Shown here: piece after piece, positions 1 through 7,926 of the stretch | How the letters are laid out: each line of letters begins with the position of its first letter | Numbering within the stretch: position 1 is the stretch's first letter | From: Bacteroidetes bacterium 4572_114 | Lineage (GTDB): Bacteria > Bacteroidota > Bacteroidia > Bacteroidales > 4484-276 | NCBI GenBank assembly: GCA_002254335.1 | Contig: NIVA01000062.1 | Span: forward strand, 1 to 17,154 | DNA length: 17,154 nucleotides | Reading direction: 5' to 3' | Made by a program: the position numbers and the translations under genes | The notes under the pieces: model-generated | Databases searched by the model: none | Told to the model about the DNA's origin: nothing | Seen by the model: the letters and a program-made list of their open reading frames with translations, nothing else

Positions 1-177
1 GTCATTGATAGGGTTATCGAGCAAATGAGCGATTGGTCGGCCACGGCTATCAGTGAGTATTCGCACAAAGATTTGCCCTGGGAGGTTACTGACGAAGGGA
101 AAGAGATTAGTTATGAATTAGCATTTTACAGGGAACTTCCTTACTCGGTTAGAGTGTATGATGAAAATGAAGATTAA
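1..177 (+). CDS. Panacea (SocA-like) antitoxin, C-terminal fragment cut by window edge
   Basis: Frame 1 is open from the first base to a TAA at 175-177, giving the last 58 residues of a protein that starts outside the window. The piece ISEYSHKDLPW, then a GKEISYE segment and FYRELPYSV, matches the C-terminal pattern of Panacea/SocA-like (DUF4065) antitoxins, which share an S.H...PW...G..I.YE signature. These proteins are antitoxin modules paired with many unrelated toxins. The next ORF begins 3 bp downstream and has a RelE-like N-terminus, which is the toxin-antitoxin order seen in Bacteroidota. The family call comes from pattern memory, not a search. The N-terminal half cannot be seen. Confidence 0.6.
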   Translation, partial: VIDRVIEQMSDWSATAISEYSHKDLPWEVTDEGKEISYELAFYRELPYSVRVYDENED

Positions 178-180
178 GCT

Positions 181-313
181 ATGGAATTTGATACACTCCC
201 GGAATTTGATAAGGATTTAAAAAGCCTTTTAAAAAAGTATCGAACTCTAAATGATGATTTAAAACGATAAAGAAAAGGAAGACAGACAAAGGATTATAAA
301 TAATTTTAGATAG
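181..313 (+). pseudogene. RelE-like toxin gene with internal deletion
   Basis: An ATG at 181, 3 bp after the antitoxin stop, opens a 29-codon ORF whose product starts MEFDTLPEFDKDLKSLLKKY, typical of a RelE/ParE-like toxin N-terminus, and stops at 268-270. A second frame, read from GAT at 266 to TAG at 311-313, gives DKEKEDRQRIINNFR. This matches the C-terminal tail (K.EIEDR.RI.NNF) known for the same toxin family. About 29 N-terminal and 15 C-terminal residues are left of a protein usually near 110 residues, so the middle (roughly 65-70 codons by inference) is gone and the two ends are in different frames. The toxin cannot be functional as read. The neighbouring antitoxin end looks intact. 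Alternatives are an assembly deletion or real toxin inactivation. Confidence 0.6.
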
Positions 314-642
314 GAAATTATCATCTTTCCAATTCCTTTAGCGACTTAAACGACAAGAAGTCCAAGCGGATTTACTTCATGTCATTAGTCTGTAGGGAGT
401 CGTTTATGGAATTTAAAGCGGCAGGGATTGAAGTGGTAGCTTGTTGAAATGGCGGCTGTAGTTTTTGTTGGTGGGCAGTGGCTGACGAAGGAAGACCCCT
501 GCACACCTACAAAAACCAGCCGGCATGAGACAACTACAAACGGAAAGCCCGGTTTAGCCGCCCAAATTGAAAACCATTGAATTAGAAAAAGAAGATTGAA
601 AAAAAATCAAGGAGATTGTAGGGACAGGTGATTTTCCATTCC
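314..642. other. Gene-free stretch with decayed sequence
   Basis: No intact ORF is supported here. The stretch contains an 8-bp inverted pair (TAAACGAC at 347-354, GTCGTTTA at 399-406), a long imperfect hairpin at 451-524 and a coding-like remnant running into 659. It lies between the broken toxin and the convergent end of the beta-barrel gene. It reads as eroded accessory DNA. Confidence 0.5.
451..524. repeat. Imperfect inverted repeat / hairpin element
   Basis: The left arm (451-478) and right arm (499-524) are close reverse complements. The inner 17 bp pair TTTTTGTTGGTGGGCAG against the complement of CTGCACACCTACAAAAA with two mismatches, and the outer GCGGCTG pairs with CAGCCGG after a 2-bp bulge. 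The loop is about 20 nt. A further AGCCGCC at 556-562 complements GGCGGCT at 451-457, giving a possible 112-bp palindromic unit. Its size and folded shape recall integron attC sites, but the GTTRRRY/RYYYAAC core sites are not present. It is not followed by a T-run, so a simple terminator is unlikely. Confidence 0.55.
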
Positions 643-659
643 CTAAAATGAAAAAGTAA
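558..659 (+). pseudogene. Possible C-terminal coding remnant, unrecognised
   Basis: After a TAG at 555-557 one frame reads PPKLKTIELEKED, then an in-frame TGA at 597-599, then KKIKEIVGTGDFPFPKMKK and TAA at 657-659. The lysine- and glutamate-rich composition and the clean stop just past the 3' end of the convergent beta-barrel gene (17-bp overlap) suggest the tail of a former cassette or accessory gene. No family is recognised, and chance cannot be excluded for a stretch this short. Confidence 0.2.
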
Positions 660-2556
660 GCCCACCCATTAAATTTATCCGTTGCGAGGGATAGTTATAC
701 CACCGGAAATATCTTACGGCACCAACATTATTTAATTGTACAAAGGCCGAAATACGGTCGTTGAAACGGTACTCGCCACCAAGGTTCAAATCAATGAAGC
801 CACTGCGTTCCCCAATGGTTGGTAGGGTGTTTTCGTAAGCCCGGGCGAATATTTTGCTGTTGTAAAAAAGTTCGCTTGAGAAAGTTATATGTTCATTGAA
901 GAAATATTTGCCGCCAACTTTAGCTTCAAATGCCGGCTTATGCCAGGGCTTTTTTTCATTTTCCATTTCGTAATACCGGTAACAGGCCGAAAACAATAGC
1001 TGGATTTGTCCGCTTTGCCGGTAGCCCACTTCGAGGTTAACAGATGTTAGTTTCACATTGTCGTAAACCCCGGTAAACTTATTGGCAAGGTTGGTTTGTA
1101 TTTCGGGGCTGAAGGGGCTGAAAAAATCGTTGGTGAAAAATAGCATGTTTTCGATGTCGGCATAAGAGACACTGAAATTATAATCCATGACCTGGTTGAA
1201 CATTCCTGTCAACCCGCCTTTTATATCATATTTTATGTTGGTGTTGCCCAAGGGGAAAATTGAATTTACCCACGGGTTTATGCCGCTCACCTCTTTAAAT
1301 GAGTTTCGGTGCAACCCCCCGGTAACAGAAACATAAAACCTTAAATAATCGGGGATAACCTGGTAGGAGGCCTTAATTTCGGGGAAAACGTAAAAATTGG
1401 AAGAGGAGTCGTTTGCCATGGTACCTTCAACCCCAAGGTATAATGTCAGGTATTCAAAATCAAGGTTCAAATATGGCTTTAGCGCGGCAATGGTTGTCCC
1501 CTGGCTTAACAGGCTGTCCTTGTTGTTGTAGTAATCAACATTTAGGTCAAAGCCTAATTCTTGTTTGTTTACGAAGTCGAAAAACTCATTCCTGCTGTTT
1601 AAATTCAGTTGCAATGATGTAAAAATCTCGCTCGTTTCATACAGGTCGCTCAGATGATAGAAATCGAGCCATGCGGCATAATTCATTTTCGTGCCCCTCG
1701 TATAATTGCTTGCCAGGCCTATGTTTGCGCCAATTTGCGAAAATCGTTGCTTTAGTTCATCATCCGAAATATCAAGGCCTGCATACTCATCAGGTTCAAA
1801 ACCATAATAATGGACTACATTTCGGTTATAATCAACTTTACCAGATAGGATTTTATTTTTCAGATACCTTTTGCCATAAAGTGCCGCCTGGTTTTGGCTA
1901 AAAGCACTGGTTGCATAATCCTCAATTTCACCTTTTGAGGATAAATGACGGGCATGGAAACCGAGGGAAAATTCATCTGATTTCAGGCTGTTGGTAAAAA
2001 GCTCGACATAAGGAGTGGTATAATTTCCAAAACCGGCCCTCAAATAATTTCTTCGCAGTTCCTCTTCGGGATTGATCTCAATAAAAACAGGTTTCAGGTT
2101 TTTGATTTCGTAGGGCGAATAAATTGGGTTTGATTTGATGCTATAATCCATGAGCGGGATTTCAACCACGGTATCCTTGATCTTTGGGTCGAGGGCCATT
2201 TTATAGGCATCCGAAATGGTTGGCCGATAGGGCGCAATAATGGTAACTTCCTGGTTATGGCCCTGGGGTCTTGCAGCTTGTGGCAGAAGGATCAAAACCA
2301 CCAGAAAAGTTGTAAGCCAGGTTAAGAAGTGGGAATTTGCTTTGTTAGAGCTGTTGAGTATTGGAGTATTGGAGTATTGGAGTGGTGGAGTGGTGGAGTG
2401 GAGTGATGCCCACTTGAATGGTGCAGTCGGGCAGGGAATGAACCCCCAAATACTAAACCATCCCGAAATCTTTCGGGATTCCCTTTCGTTTTGGCAGGCA
2501 GGTAGTGCCCTGACATATTCAACTTTTAGGCGGTTTTTATTTTGTATATAAATCAT
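643..2556 (-). CDS. Outer-membrane beta-barrel protein, TonB-receptor-like (plug-less)
   Basis: This 637-codon frame encodes an outer-membrane barrel. From about residue 98 it reads as mature protein (QGHNQEVTIIAPYRP), followed by many amphipathic strands alternating aromatic and polar residues, and it ends in LMGGLTFSF with a terminal Phe, typical of BAM-inserted proteins. It resembles barrel domains annotated as TonB-dependent receptors in Bacteroidota, but I see no plug domain. A signal-peptide core lies at about 77-97 (FLTWLTTFLVVLILLPQAA). The first ~75 residues do not look like a natural leader: residues ~51-70 are translated from a GGAGTGGT-type tandem repeat and ~29-36 from a short palindrome. 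ATG 2554-2556 has AAGGAG a few bases upstream, but this could be fortuitous. No ATG lies just before the signal core, so the real start is uncertain. It lies downstream of the large TPR gene on the same strand, probably in the same operon. Substrate unknown. Confidence 0.7.
   Translation of the reverse strand: MIYIQNKNRLKVEYVRALPACQNERESRKISGWFSIWGFIPCPTAPFKWASLHSTTPPLQYSNTPILNSSNKANSHFLTWLTTFLVVLILLPQAARPQGHNQEVTIIAPYRPTISDAYKMALDPKIKDTVVEIPLMDYSIKSNPIYSPYEIKNLKPVFIEINPEEELRRNYLRAGFGNYTTPYVELFTNSLKSDEFSLGFHARHLSSKGEIEDYATSAFSQNQAALYGKRYLKNKILSGKVDYNRNVVHYYGFEPDEYAGLDISDDELKQRFSQIGANIGLASNYTRGTKMNYAAWLDFYHLSDLYETSEIFTSLQLNLNSRNEFFDFVNKQELGFDLNVDYYNNKDSLLSQGTTIAALKPYLNLDFEYLTLYLGVEGTMANDSSSNFYVFPEIKASYQVIPDYLRFYVSVTGGLHRNSFKEVSGINPWVNSIFPLGNTNIKYDIKGGLTGMFNQVMDYNFSVSYADIENMLFFTNDFFSPFSPEIQTNLANKFTGVYDNVKLTSVNLEVGYRQSGQIQLLFSACYRYYEMENEKKPWHKPAFEAKVGGKYFFNEHITFSSELFYNSKIFARAYENTLPTIGERSGFIDLNLGGEYRFNDRISAFVQLNNVGAVRYFRWYNYPSQRINLMGGLTFSF
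2343..2405. repeat. GGAGT-rich tandem repeat inside the barrel ORF 5' region
   Basis: Short units related to TTGGAGTAT (9 bp) and GGTGGAGT (8 bp) are repeated here. On the minus strand this encodes the LHSTTPPLQYSNTPIL stretch of the barrel ORF. The 8-bp units would change the reading frame if their copy number changed. The 14-mer GGAGTGGTGGAGTG at 2379-2392 is the exact complement of CACTCCACCACTCC at 2783-2796. Confidence 0.8.
2460..2479. repeat. Short palindrome (9-bp stem, 2-nt loop)
   Basis: ATCCCGAAA (2460-2468) and TTTCGGGAT (2471-2479) are perfect reverse complements around a TC loop. It sits within the doubtful N-terminal extension of the barrel ORF, next to the GGAGT repeat. It looks like a REP-type intergenic palindrome rather than coding sequence. 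Confidence 0.75.
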
Positions 2557-2863
2557 CCCAATCTCCTTGTTTCATTTTTAATATTTAGCTGCTCTGCAGT
2601 TCCTGTTTTCCTGTGTTTTTTCAGGCCAAGCCTTAAAAATTGTGTCAATCCTATTGAAATAGTGTAGCTTTCATTAAACGCGATCAACCAATAAATGAAA
2701 AGTTCCTTGCATTACCTAACCTAAATTTCTTAATAGGTCTATAACTCCACCACCCCAACACCCCAACACCCCAACACCCCAACACTCCACCACTCCATCA
2801 CTCCATTTCTCCATCACTCCATCACTCCATCACTCCATTTCTCCATCACTCCATCACTCCAAC
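2557..2863. other. Spacer between TPR and barrel genes
   Basis: About 307 bp with no supported gene. The right third is the tandem repeat at 2745-2860. The rest is AT-rich and holds no convincing TAnnTTTG box on the minus strand. An ATG at 2572-2574 (minus) opens only 12 codons, beginning MKQGDWDDLYTK, before a stop. The barrel gene is probably read through from upstream. Confidence 0.5.
2745..2860. repeat. CCAACACC / CTCCATCA tandem repeats (8-bp units)
   Basis: Repeats of CCAACACC run from the left and pass into repeats of CTCCATCA/CTCCATTT up to 2860. The tract ends 3 bp before the stop codon of the TPR gene (TGA on the minus strand at 2864-2866). It is degenerate, has no unique spacers and is not CRISPR. 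Its CACTCCACCACTCC core is complementary to the tract at 2379-2392, so the RNA leader between the two minus-strand genes could fold back over about 400 nt. Confidence 0.85.
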
Positions 2864-5707
2864 TCATTCCTTTTCAGGGATCGTATCGTTTGCTTCTTCC
2901 ATTTGTTCCTGCCTCAAAATGGTATTCAGTTTTTGCCCGGCAATTTCCCTCAAATCATCGCCGGGGTAATTTTCGATGATGCTCTGCAGGGTTTGTTTGG
3001 CCTGGAATGTATTGCCATTAATGCCATAAATATCGGCCAACATAATAAAGCCCTTTGCTTTCCAGTATTCGTGGGCCGGAAATTCGTTGGCCAGTTCAAA
3101 GATCATCTCCTCGGCCTTGATGTAATTTTTTTGTGTAAACTGGATGGATGCCAGCATGTATTTTGCTTCGGCGCCACGTTCACCACCAGTAAGTTCAATA
3201 GTCCTTTCAAATTCCCTGGCCGCCACGCCCATGCTGTCGATGGCAAGTGCCGATTTTGCCAGGATGTAATGGGCAGCGAGGATTTGATCGTTGGTCAGCT
3301 TTTCGCGGCTCAATAGTTTTCTGGAAGCGTCGATGGATTGCCTGTACTGGCCCAGGCGATAATTACACTCCATCTGGCCCTCGAAAGCAGTGGTAAGGTT
3401 TTCGCGATAATCCGCATTGGCTTCTAACCGATTGAAATTCTCAAGTGCCGCCACAAAATCCCCATCATTAAAATTAATTTCACCTGCCCGCATTAACGCA
3501 TTTTCGGTAAACCTTGACTTTGGACAGGAAATAACAAAATTGTAACCTGTCAGTGCCGAATCGGCATTACCCAATCTTATTTCACACTCGGCTTTGTAAT
3601 AATTGGCATTGAGGATAAATGCACCCTTTGGGAACTTATTGATGTAGTTGCCAAACGATTGTGTTGCCGGGCCACATTTGTTGTCCATATAAAAATTTTC
3701 GGCTGCCATGTAGGTAATCGAATCCTGCTCAGAAACGGTGATATTGGCAAAAGGGATATTTTCGGTATATGCATAATAATCATCTACCTGGTTTTTGTCC
3801 ATGTATATGTTTCTGATGGTCAACAGCGACTCTTTCGACTCATCGGTGCCAGGATAATCTTCGACCACTTTTTTTAATGCCGTCAACGCTTTTTGATATT
3901 CGTTATTATTATAGTGTATCAACCCTTTTTTTTGTATTGATTTCAATAGATAGCTGCTGTTGGGGAAAGTAGAGATCAGTTTCCCGAACCATGACAAAGC
4001 ATCCCTGTTATCGTTTAATATCAAATATGTTGATGCAATTTCAAAATAAGCATCGTCGCTGTATGCTGAGTGTGGAGAGGTTTCAATGATTTTTTTGAGT
4101 GTGGAAATTTTTTTGTCATTATCTCCCAGTGCACCTTCCGACAGTGCCATCTGGTTATACTTTGTCATGGGGTACATTTCCAGTCCGTAAGCCCCGGGGG
4201 TTACCATAAAATTGTCGTAATAGTCGATGGCCTTGCGGTATTCGCCTAAGCGGTAATGGGTTTCCCCCATCCAAAATTTGGTTTCTGCCGTTAATTTCGG
4301 GTTGTAATTATTTCCCAGCGATTTCCTAAAATTTTCCATGGCTTCCGCATACCGGTTGGCGTTAAACAACTGGGCCCCGCGCATGAAAGTAATCTTTTGA
4401 TAGGCCGTCCTCAAATCCTTGTTTTTTACCCTGATGTTCTCAATAGCATCAATGGATGCCTGATAATCTTTGGTTGAATAAAACAGATTGATCAGGTAGG
4501 CGTAGGCTTCATCTAACCGGTCGGAGCCGGGATAATCTGCAATATATTGCTTCAGTGCAACCATTGATTGGTTAAAAGGATCGTAGGCCAGTTCGAAAGT
4601 AAGTTTGGCATAATTAAAAAGTGCATCTTCTTTAATGTCATCATCAAAATCCATTTGATAGGCCGAGTAAAAGGCATTTTGTGCAAATTGCTTTTGCCCT
4701 GTGTTAAGGTAACAATCAGCCAGATGGTAGTAAGCATTCTGCGAAAGCTGGTCTTTTTTACTTACTATTTTTTCAAAATATTTAATAGCGCCATCATAAT
4801 TCCCGGCTTTATAATTGGCATAGCCCAACTGGTAATTTTGCCCCCGGCCAATTGATCTCCTCGAAGTTTTTGCATATTGTCCTAAGTATGGCAGGGCCAA
4901 CGCAAACTGATCTTTTTCGTAAAATGCCTCTCCAACAATTTTGGCGGCTTCGCTTTTTTTCTTTTTGTCCTTAATTTTATCCTCAATTAATCCGGGGCCA
5001 ATCCTTATTATCTCATCAAAATCTTTGTTTATGTAATTGATTTGAAGAAGGTATATAGGAATTTCATCCCCAAATTCTTTATCACCTTTAACCTTTTCAA
5101 AGTGTTTTAAGGCCGTAGCATAATCCTCCTCAACATAGGCAAGGTAAGCGAAATAATAATTGGCGGCATTTTGATAATCGGAAGGCGTATTGAGGATTGG
5201 GATCAGCACCTGTTTTGCTTTTTCAGGATTATCATTTTTCAGGTAGCTGTAGCCCAACTTATATAAATATTCATTTAACTGATCGGGGTTGAGGAGGTAG
5301 GGATCGACATGTTCAAAAGTTTCGATGGCATACCTGTATCTCCGGTTGTTATAGTTGATTAGCCCTAAGTTGAAGTAAGCAAGGTTGATCCTTGAATGGT
5401 CGGGGCAGTTTTCAATAAATTTTGTAAATTTCTCTTTGGCCTGTGGATGGTCGAGCTTAAAGTCGCAAAGCGCATCAAAATATTGAGCTTCCAAACGCAT
5501 CACCGATTCACCGGCTGGCAACTTGGACATAAGCTCATGAAATTTTTCCTGTGCTGCCCCGAACTGTTTTTTTTCTATCAGGTCGAGTGCCGTTTTAAAT
5601 GATGCCCCCGGGTCATCGTAAATTATGGTCTGCTGGGCAAACAAAAGAACGGGAATAAAAACAAGGATGTTGATAAAACCTATGTTTATCAGGCTTTTAA
5701 TGCTCAT
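2864..5707 (-). CDS. Large secreted tetratricopeptide-repeat protein
   Basis: The 947-aa product starts with a signal peptide (MSIKSLINIGFINILVFIPV, then LLFAQ, with likely cleavage after FAQ and no lipobox Cys), so it is exported and probably periplasmic. The rest is a near-continuous TPR array. Repeated A...Y..G..Y...G.Y..A...F signatures include YFNLGLINYNNRRYRYAIE, YQLGYANYKAGNYDGAIKYF, KFWMGETHYRLGEYRKAIDY and AAREFERTIEL. Many helices resemble the BamD/YbgF type of TPR. TPR solenoids act as protein-protein scaffolds; the partner cannot be read from sequence. It precedes the beta-barrel gene on the same strand, which suggests a periplasmic partner of that outer-membrane protein. It is not a clear PorW/SprE homologue, since those are lipoproteins. 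The product ends in an acidic tail (QMEEANDTIPEKE). The start at 5705-5707 fits the signal peptide exactly. Confidence 0.85.
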   Translation of the reverse strand: MSIKSLINIGFINILVFIPVLLFAQQTIIYDDPGASFKTALDLIEKKQFGAAQEKFHELMSKLPAGESVMRLEAQYFDALCDFKLDHPQAKEKFTKFIENCPDHSRINLAYFNLGLINYNNRRYRYAIETFEHVDPYLLNPDQLNEYLYKLGYSYLKNDNPEKAKQVLIPILNTPSDYQNAANYYFAYLAYVEEDYATALKHFEKVKGDKEFGDEIPIYLLQINYINKDFDEIIRIGPGLIEDKIKDKKKKSEAAKIVGEAFYEKDQFALALPYLGQYAKTSRRSIGRGQNYQLGYANYKAGNYDGAIKYFEKIVSKKDQLSQNAYYHLADCYLNTGQKQFAQNAFYSAYQMDFDDDIKEDALFNYAKLTFELAYDPFNQSMVALKQYIADYPGSDRLDEAYAYLINLFYSTKDYQASIDAIENIRVKNKDLRTAYQKITFMRGAQLFNANRYAEAMENFRKSLGNNYNPKLTAETKFWMGETHYRLGEYRKAIDYYDNFMVTPGAYGLEMYPMTKYNQMALSEGALGDNDKKISTLKKIIETSPHSAYSDDAYFEIASTYLILNDNRDALSWFGKLISTFPNSSYLLKSIQKKGLIHYNNNEYQKALTALKKVVEDYPGTDESKESLLTIRNIYMDKNQVDDYYAYTENIPFANITVSEQDSITYMAAENFYMDNKCGPATQSFGNYINKFPKGAFILNANYYKAECEIRLGNADSALTGYNFVISCPKSRFTENALMRAGEINFNDGDFVAALENFNRLEANADYRENLTTAFEGQMECNYRLGQYRQSIDASRKLLSREKLTNDQILAAHYILAKSALAIDSMGVAAREFERTIELTGGERGAEAKYMLASIQFTQKNYIKAEEMIFELANEFPAHEYWKAKGFIMLADIYGINGNTFQAKQTLQSIIENYPGDDLREIAGQKLNTILRQEQMEEANDTIPEKE

Positions 5708-6293
5708 GCTTTTGAATTATGCAAATTATTTGGACGTTAAATTTACATGCAAACGTTTGAAAGGGACAGATATTTTAAGGTGAGGGGAATGTAAGAAATG
5801 GTTTGTATTCATTATTTTATATTCGATATTCTTTTCCTTCTCTACTCTTCGCCAGGCAGCAATAGAGCATGCAGACATAAATCTCCAAACCTGACGGTTG
5901 CATCATTCACATACAATAAGGCAGGTCCTCTAACAAAAACAAAACCGCTTCATCGTAGGTTCAAACTATTGCTGGGCGCATAACAATCTTTATAAATAGC
6001 CACACCACTGCCCAAAAGAAAAATTTATGGGGCGGCTTTACTAAAGCAGCAGGGCCGCGTAATATTTATAACATCAACGCCCCCGGGTGCAGGGCACCGG
6101 AATGTTTTGTTTGCCGGTTACCCGACACCCTATCCGGTACGCAGCGCTGTTGAGCGTTTCAGCAATCGGCAGTTTTCATAATCGAAACTTGAAACTTGCG
6201 AAGCGAAGCAAGTGAAACGAAGTAAACCCGTATGGGCCCGTATGGGAAACCTGAGACCCGAAACCTGAAACTTCAAACTCCCAACTTCTTTCC
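5708..6293. other. Divergent intergenic region, no gene seen
   Basis: The region between the TPR gene and lysS holds no ORF with coding character. The part at about 6025-6180 is more GC-rich and has several small foldbacks, such as GCTTT-ACT-AAAGC near 6030 and GGTGC-AGG-GCACC at 6086-6098. The part at 6185-6250 is simple sequence of GAAACTTGAAAC type with an ACTTGC...GCAAGT foldback and two direct copies of CCCGTATGGG (6227-6236, 6237-6246). No tRNA cloverleaf was found by eye. It may contain decayed DNA or an unrecognised structured RNA. Confidence 0.4.
5722..5753 (-). promoter_or_regulatory. Possible Bacteroidota-type promoter for the TPR gene
   Basis: On the minus strand TTTG (5750-5753) is followed after 21 bp by TAATTTG (5722-5728), close to the TTTG / TAnnTTTG pattern of this phylum but one base short in the -7 box. 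It lies 14 bp upstream of the start codon, so the leader would be very short. Confidence 0.3.
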
Positions 6294-6301
6294 TATCTTT
6301 G
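6294..6301 (+). promoter_or_regulatory. -7 promoter box before lysS
   Basis: TATCTTTG matches the Bacteroidota TAnnTTTG -7 consensus. It lies 16 bp before the lysS ATG, which would give a short leader. No clear TTG is seen at the -33 distance. Confidence 0.5.
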
Positions 6302-6317
6302 CAAAAAATTTAAAAAT

Positions 6318-7782
6318 ATGGCACAGATAATATCAGAACAGGAACAGATAAGGCGGCAATCGCTAAAGGATCTTACGGGTCTTGGGATCGATCCATTTCC
6401 CGCCGATGAATTTCCGGTCAACGTTACAACAACAGAAATTTTGGCTCAATATCCCGATGAGAACAAGTTTGAGGATATTAGTTTGGCAGGCCGCATAATG
6501 GGCCGCCGCATAATGGGCGCAGCATCGTTCATAGAATTGCAGGACGAAACAGGCCGTATCCAATGTTATTTCAAGCGCGACGAAATTTGCCCCGGTGAGG
6601 ACAAAACCATGTACAACACTGTTTTTAAGCGCCTGCTCGACATTGGTGATATCGTTGGGGTGAAAGGGTTTGTGTTTGTTACAAGAATGGGCGAGACCAC
6701 CGTACATGTGAAGGAATATAAATTGCTTGCGAAATCCTTGCGCCCACTTCCAATAGTTAAAGAAAAAGACGATAAAGTTTACGATGCTTTTACCGATCCC
6801 GAAATGCGCTACCGCCAGCGTTATGTCGATCTTATTGTAAACCCCGAGGTGAAGGTTGCATTTTTGAAACGCACCAAAATGGTTAATTCCATTCGGGGTT
6901 TTCTAAACCAAAAAGAATATCTTGAGGTGGAGACACCAATTTTGCAGCCTATTTATGGTGGTGCCGCTGCCAGGCCATTTAAGACCCATCACAATGCATT
7001 GGATATAACGCTGTATCTGCGCATTGCCAACGAACTGTATTTAAAGCGGTTGATTGTCGGGGGTTTTGACGGGGTGTATGAATTTTCGAAAGACTTCAGG
7101 AATGAGGGCATGAGCCGTTTTCATAACCCTGAATTTACACAGATGGAACTTTATGTTGCTTACAAGGATTATGAATGGATGATGGGACTGGTGGAGGAGA
7201 TGGTGGAAAGGGTTGCCCTGGACCTTCACGGGAAGACAAAAGTACAGGTTGGCGATAACCTATTGGATTTTAAACGGCCCTGGAAGCGGTTCACCATGTT
7301 TGAGGCCATTGAACATTTCACAGGCGTTGACATTTCGGAAATGGACGAAGCACAGTTGCGCGAAGTTGCCCAAAAGCTGAAAGTGCCGGTTGATCCTACA
7401 ATGGCAAAGGGCAAGATCATAGATGAGATAGGACTTTTTGCGTGCACTGGAATTTGGTATGCCGCCAACCGCCGGGCTTGGCATCGGTATAGACCGCCTG
7501 GCCATGATAATGACAAATTCCAACTCTATCCAGGACGTATTATTTTTCCCACAAATGCGCCCCGAAAAGAAAAAAGAATTGCCTAAGCCGGAAGATTTTA
7601 TCGGGATAGGCGTCCCAGCCGAATGGGCAGAACATATAATCCAGGCCGGGTATGCCACACCTGCCGATCTGATCAGTGTAAAACCAACGAAAATACATCA
7701 GGTATTAAATGGCATACGTAAAAAGAACAAACTCCAAATCCCGGCATTAAGATTAGAGGAGGTTGTTGCCTGGTTTGATTAA
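6318..7782 (+). pseudogene. lysS: Lysyl-tRNA synthetase (class II), internally deleted and frameshifted
   Basis: LysRS charges tRNA-Lys. Frame one (from ATG 6318) has the OB-fold anticodon-binding domain at residues ~55-150 (SLAGRIMGRRIMGAASFIEL), motif 1 around 190-215 and motif 2 at 258-280 (KDFRNEGMSRFHNPEFTQME). It is normal up to GKIIDEI (residue 371, base 7430). From 7432 the correct protein continues in the +1 frame as DFLRALEFGMPPTAGLGIGI, with motif 3 (GIGIDR) at ~7480-7497 and FFPQMRPE, then a C-terminal extension to TGA... actually TAA at 7780-7782, a form seen in Bacteroidota. By comparison with E. coli LysS, about 83 residues (~250 nt) between these points are missing, including the segment with the conserved E..N.(Y/F)SELND lysine/ATP-site residues. 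As read, translation of frame one ends at 7586 after a nonsense tail. The product would be inactive, so this is either an assembly deletion in an essential gene or a dead copy with another LysRS elsewhere. Confidence 0.92.
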
Positions 7783-7787
7783 CATTT

Positions 7788-7926
7788 GTCCATAAAGTAA
7801 TTTAAAACTGATTAACGATTGAAGATTAACGATTTTTGATTTCAGAAGTATCTGAATCCCTGACAAATCAAAAATCAAAATTCGTTAATCGTTAATCTGA
7901 AATCACATACCATCAACTTAATGGAC
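7788..7926. repeat. AT-rich inverted-repeat element, copy 1
   Basis: The outer arms GTCCATAAAGTAA (7788-7800) and the complement of TTAATGGAC (to 7926) pair. Inner arms at 7810-7842 and 7865-7897 are near-perfect reverse complements built from GATTAACGATT and ATTTTTGATTT, and the centre holds GAAGTAT. The motif order CATTAAGTT, GATTAACGATT, GATTTTTGATTT, GAAGTAT is shared with 12775-12905. It starts 6 bp after the lysS stop, so it may also act as a bidirectional terminator. Confidence 0.7.

Noticed and set aside
451..562. Integron attC site
   Set aside because: Size and folding fit, but the end sequence GTTTAGC and the start do not meet the GTTRRRY/RYYYAAC core rules, and no integrase or cassette array is visible.
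2322..2522. 66-codon minus-strand ORF overlapping the barrel N-terminus
   Set aside because: It is the same repeat DNA read in another frame and ends before the signal peptide; no independent coding evidence.
2628..2650. TTGACA-like -35 box on the minus strand before the barrel gene
   Set aside because: Bacteroidota promoters do not use the TTGACA/TATAAT pattern and no matching -10 or TAnnTTTG box follows.
2745..2860. CRISPR array
   Set aside because: Units of 8 bp directly abut each other with no unique spacers; it is a simple tandem repeat.
5798..5983. 61-codon ORF upstream of lysS
   Set aside because: No domain, no promoter or conserved look; its composition is that of non-coding DNA.
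5984..6250. tRNA or structured RNA in the GC-rich part before lysS
   Set aside because: Small foldbacks exist but no cloverleaf, T-loop or anticodon arm could be assembled by eye.
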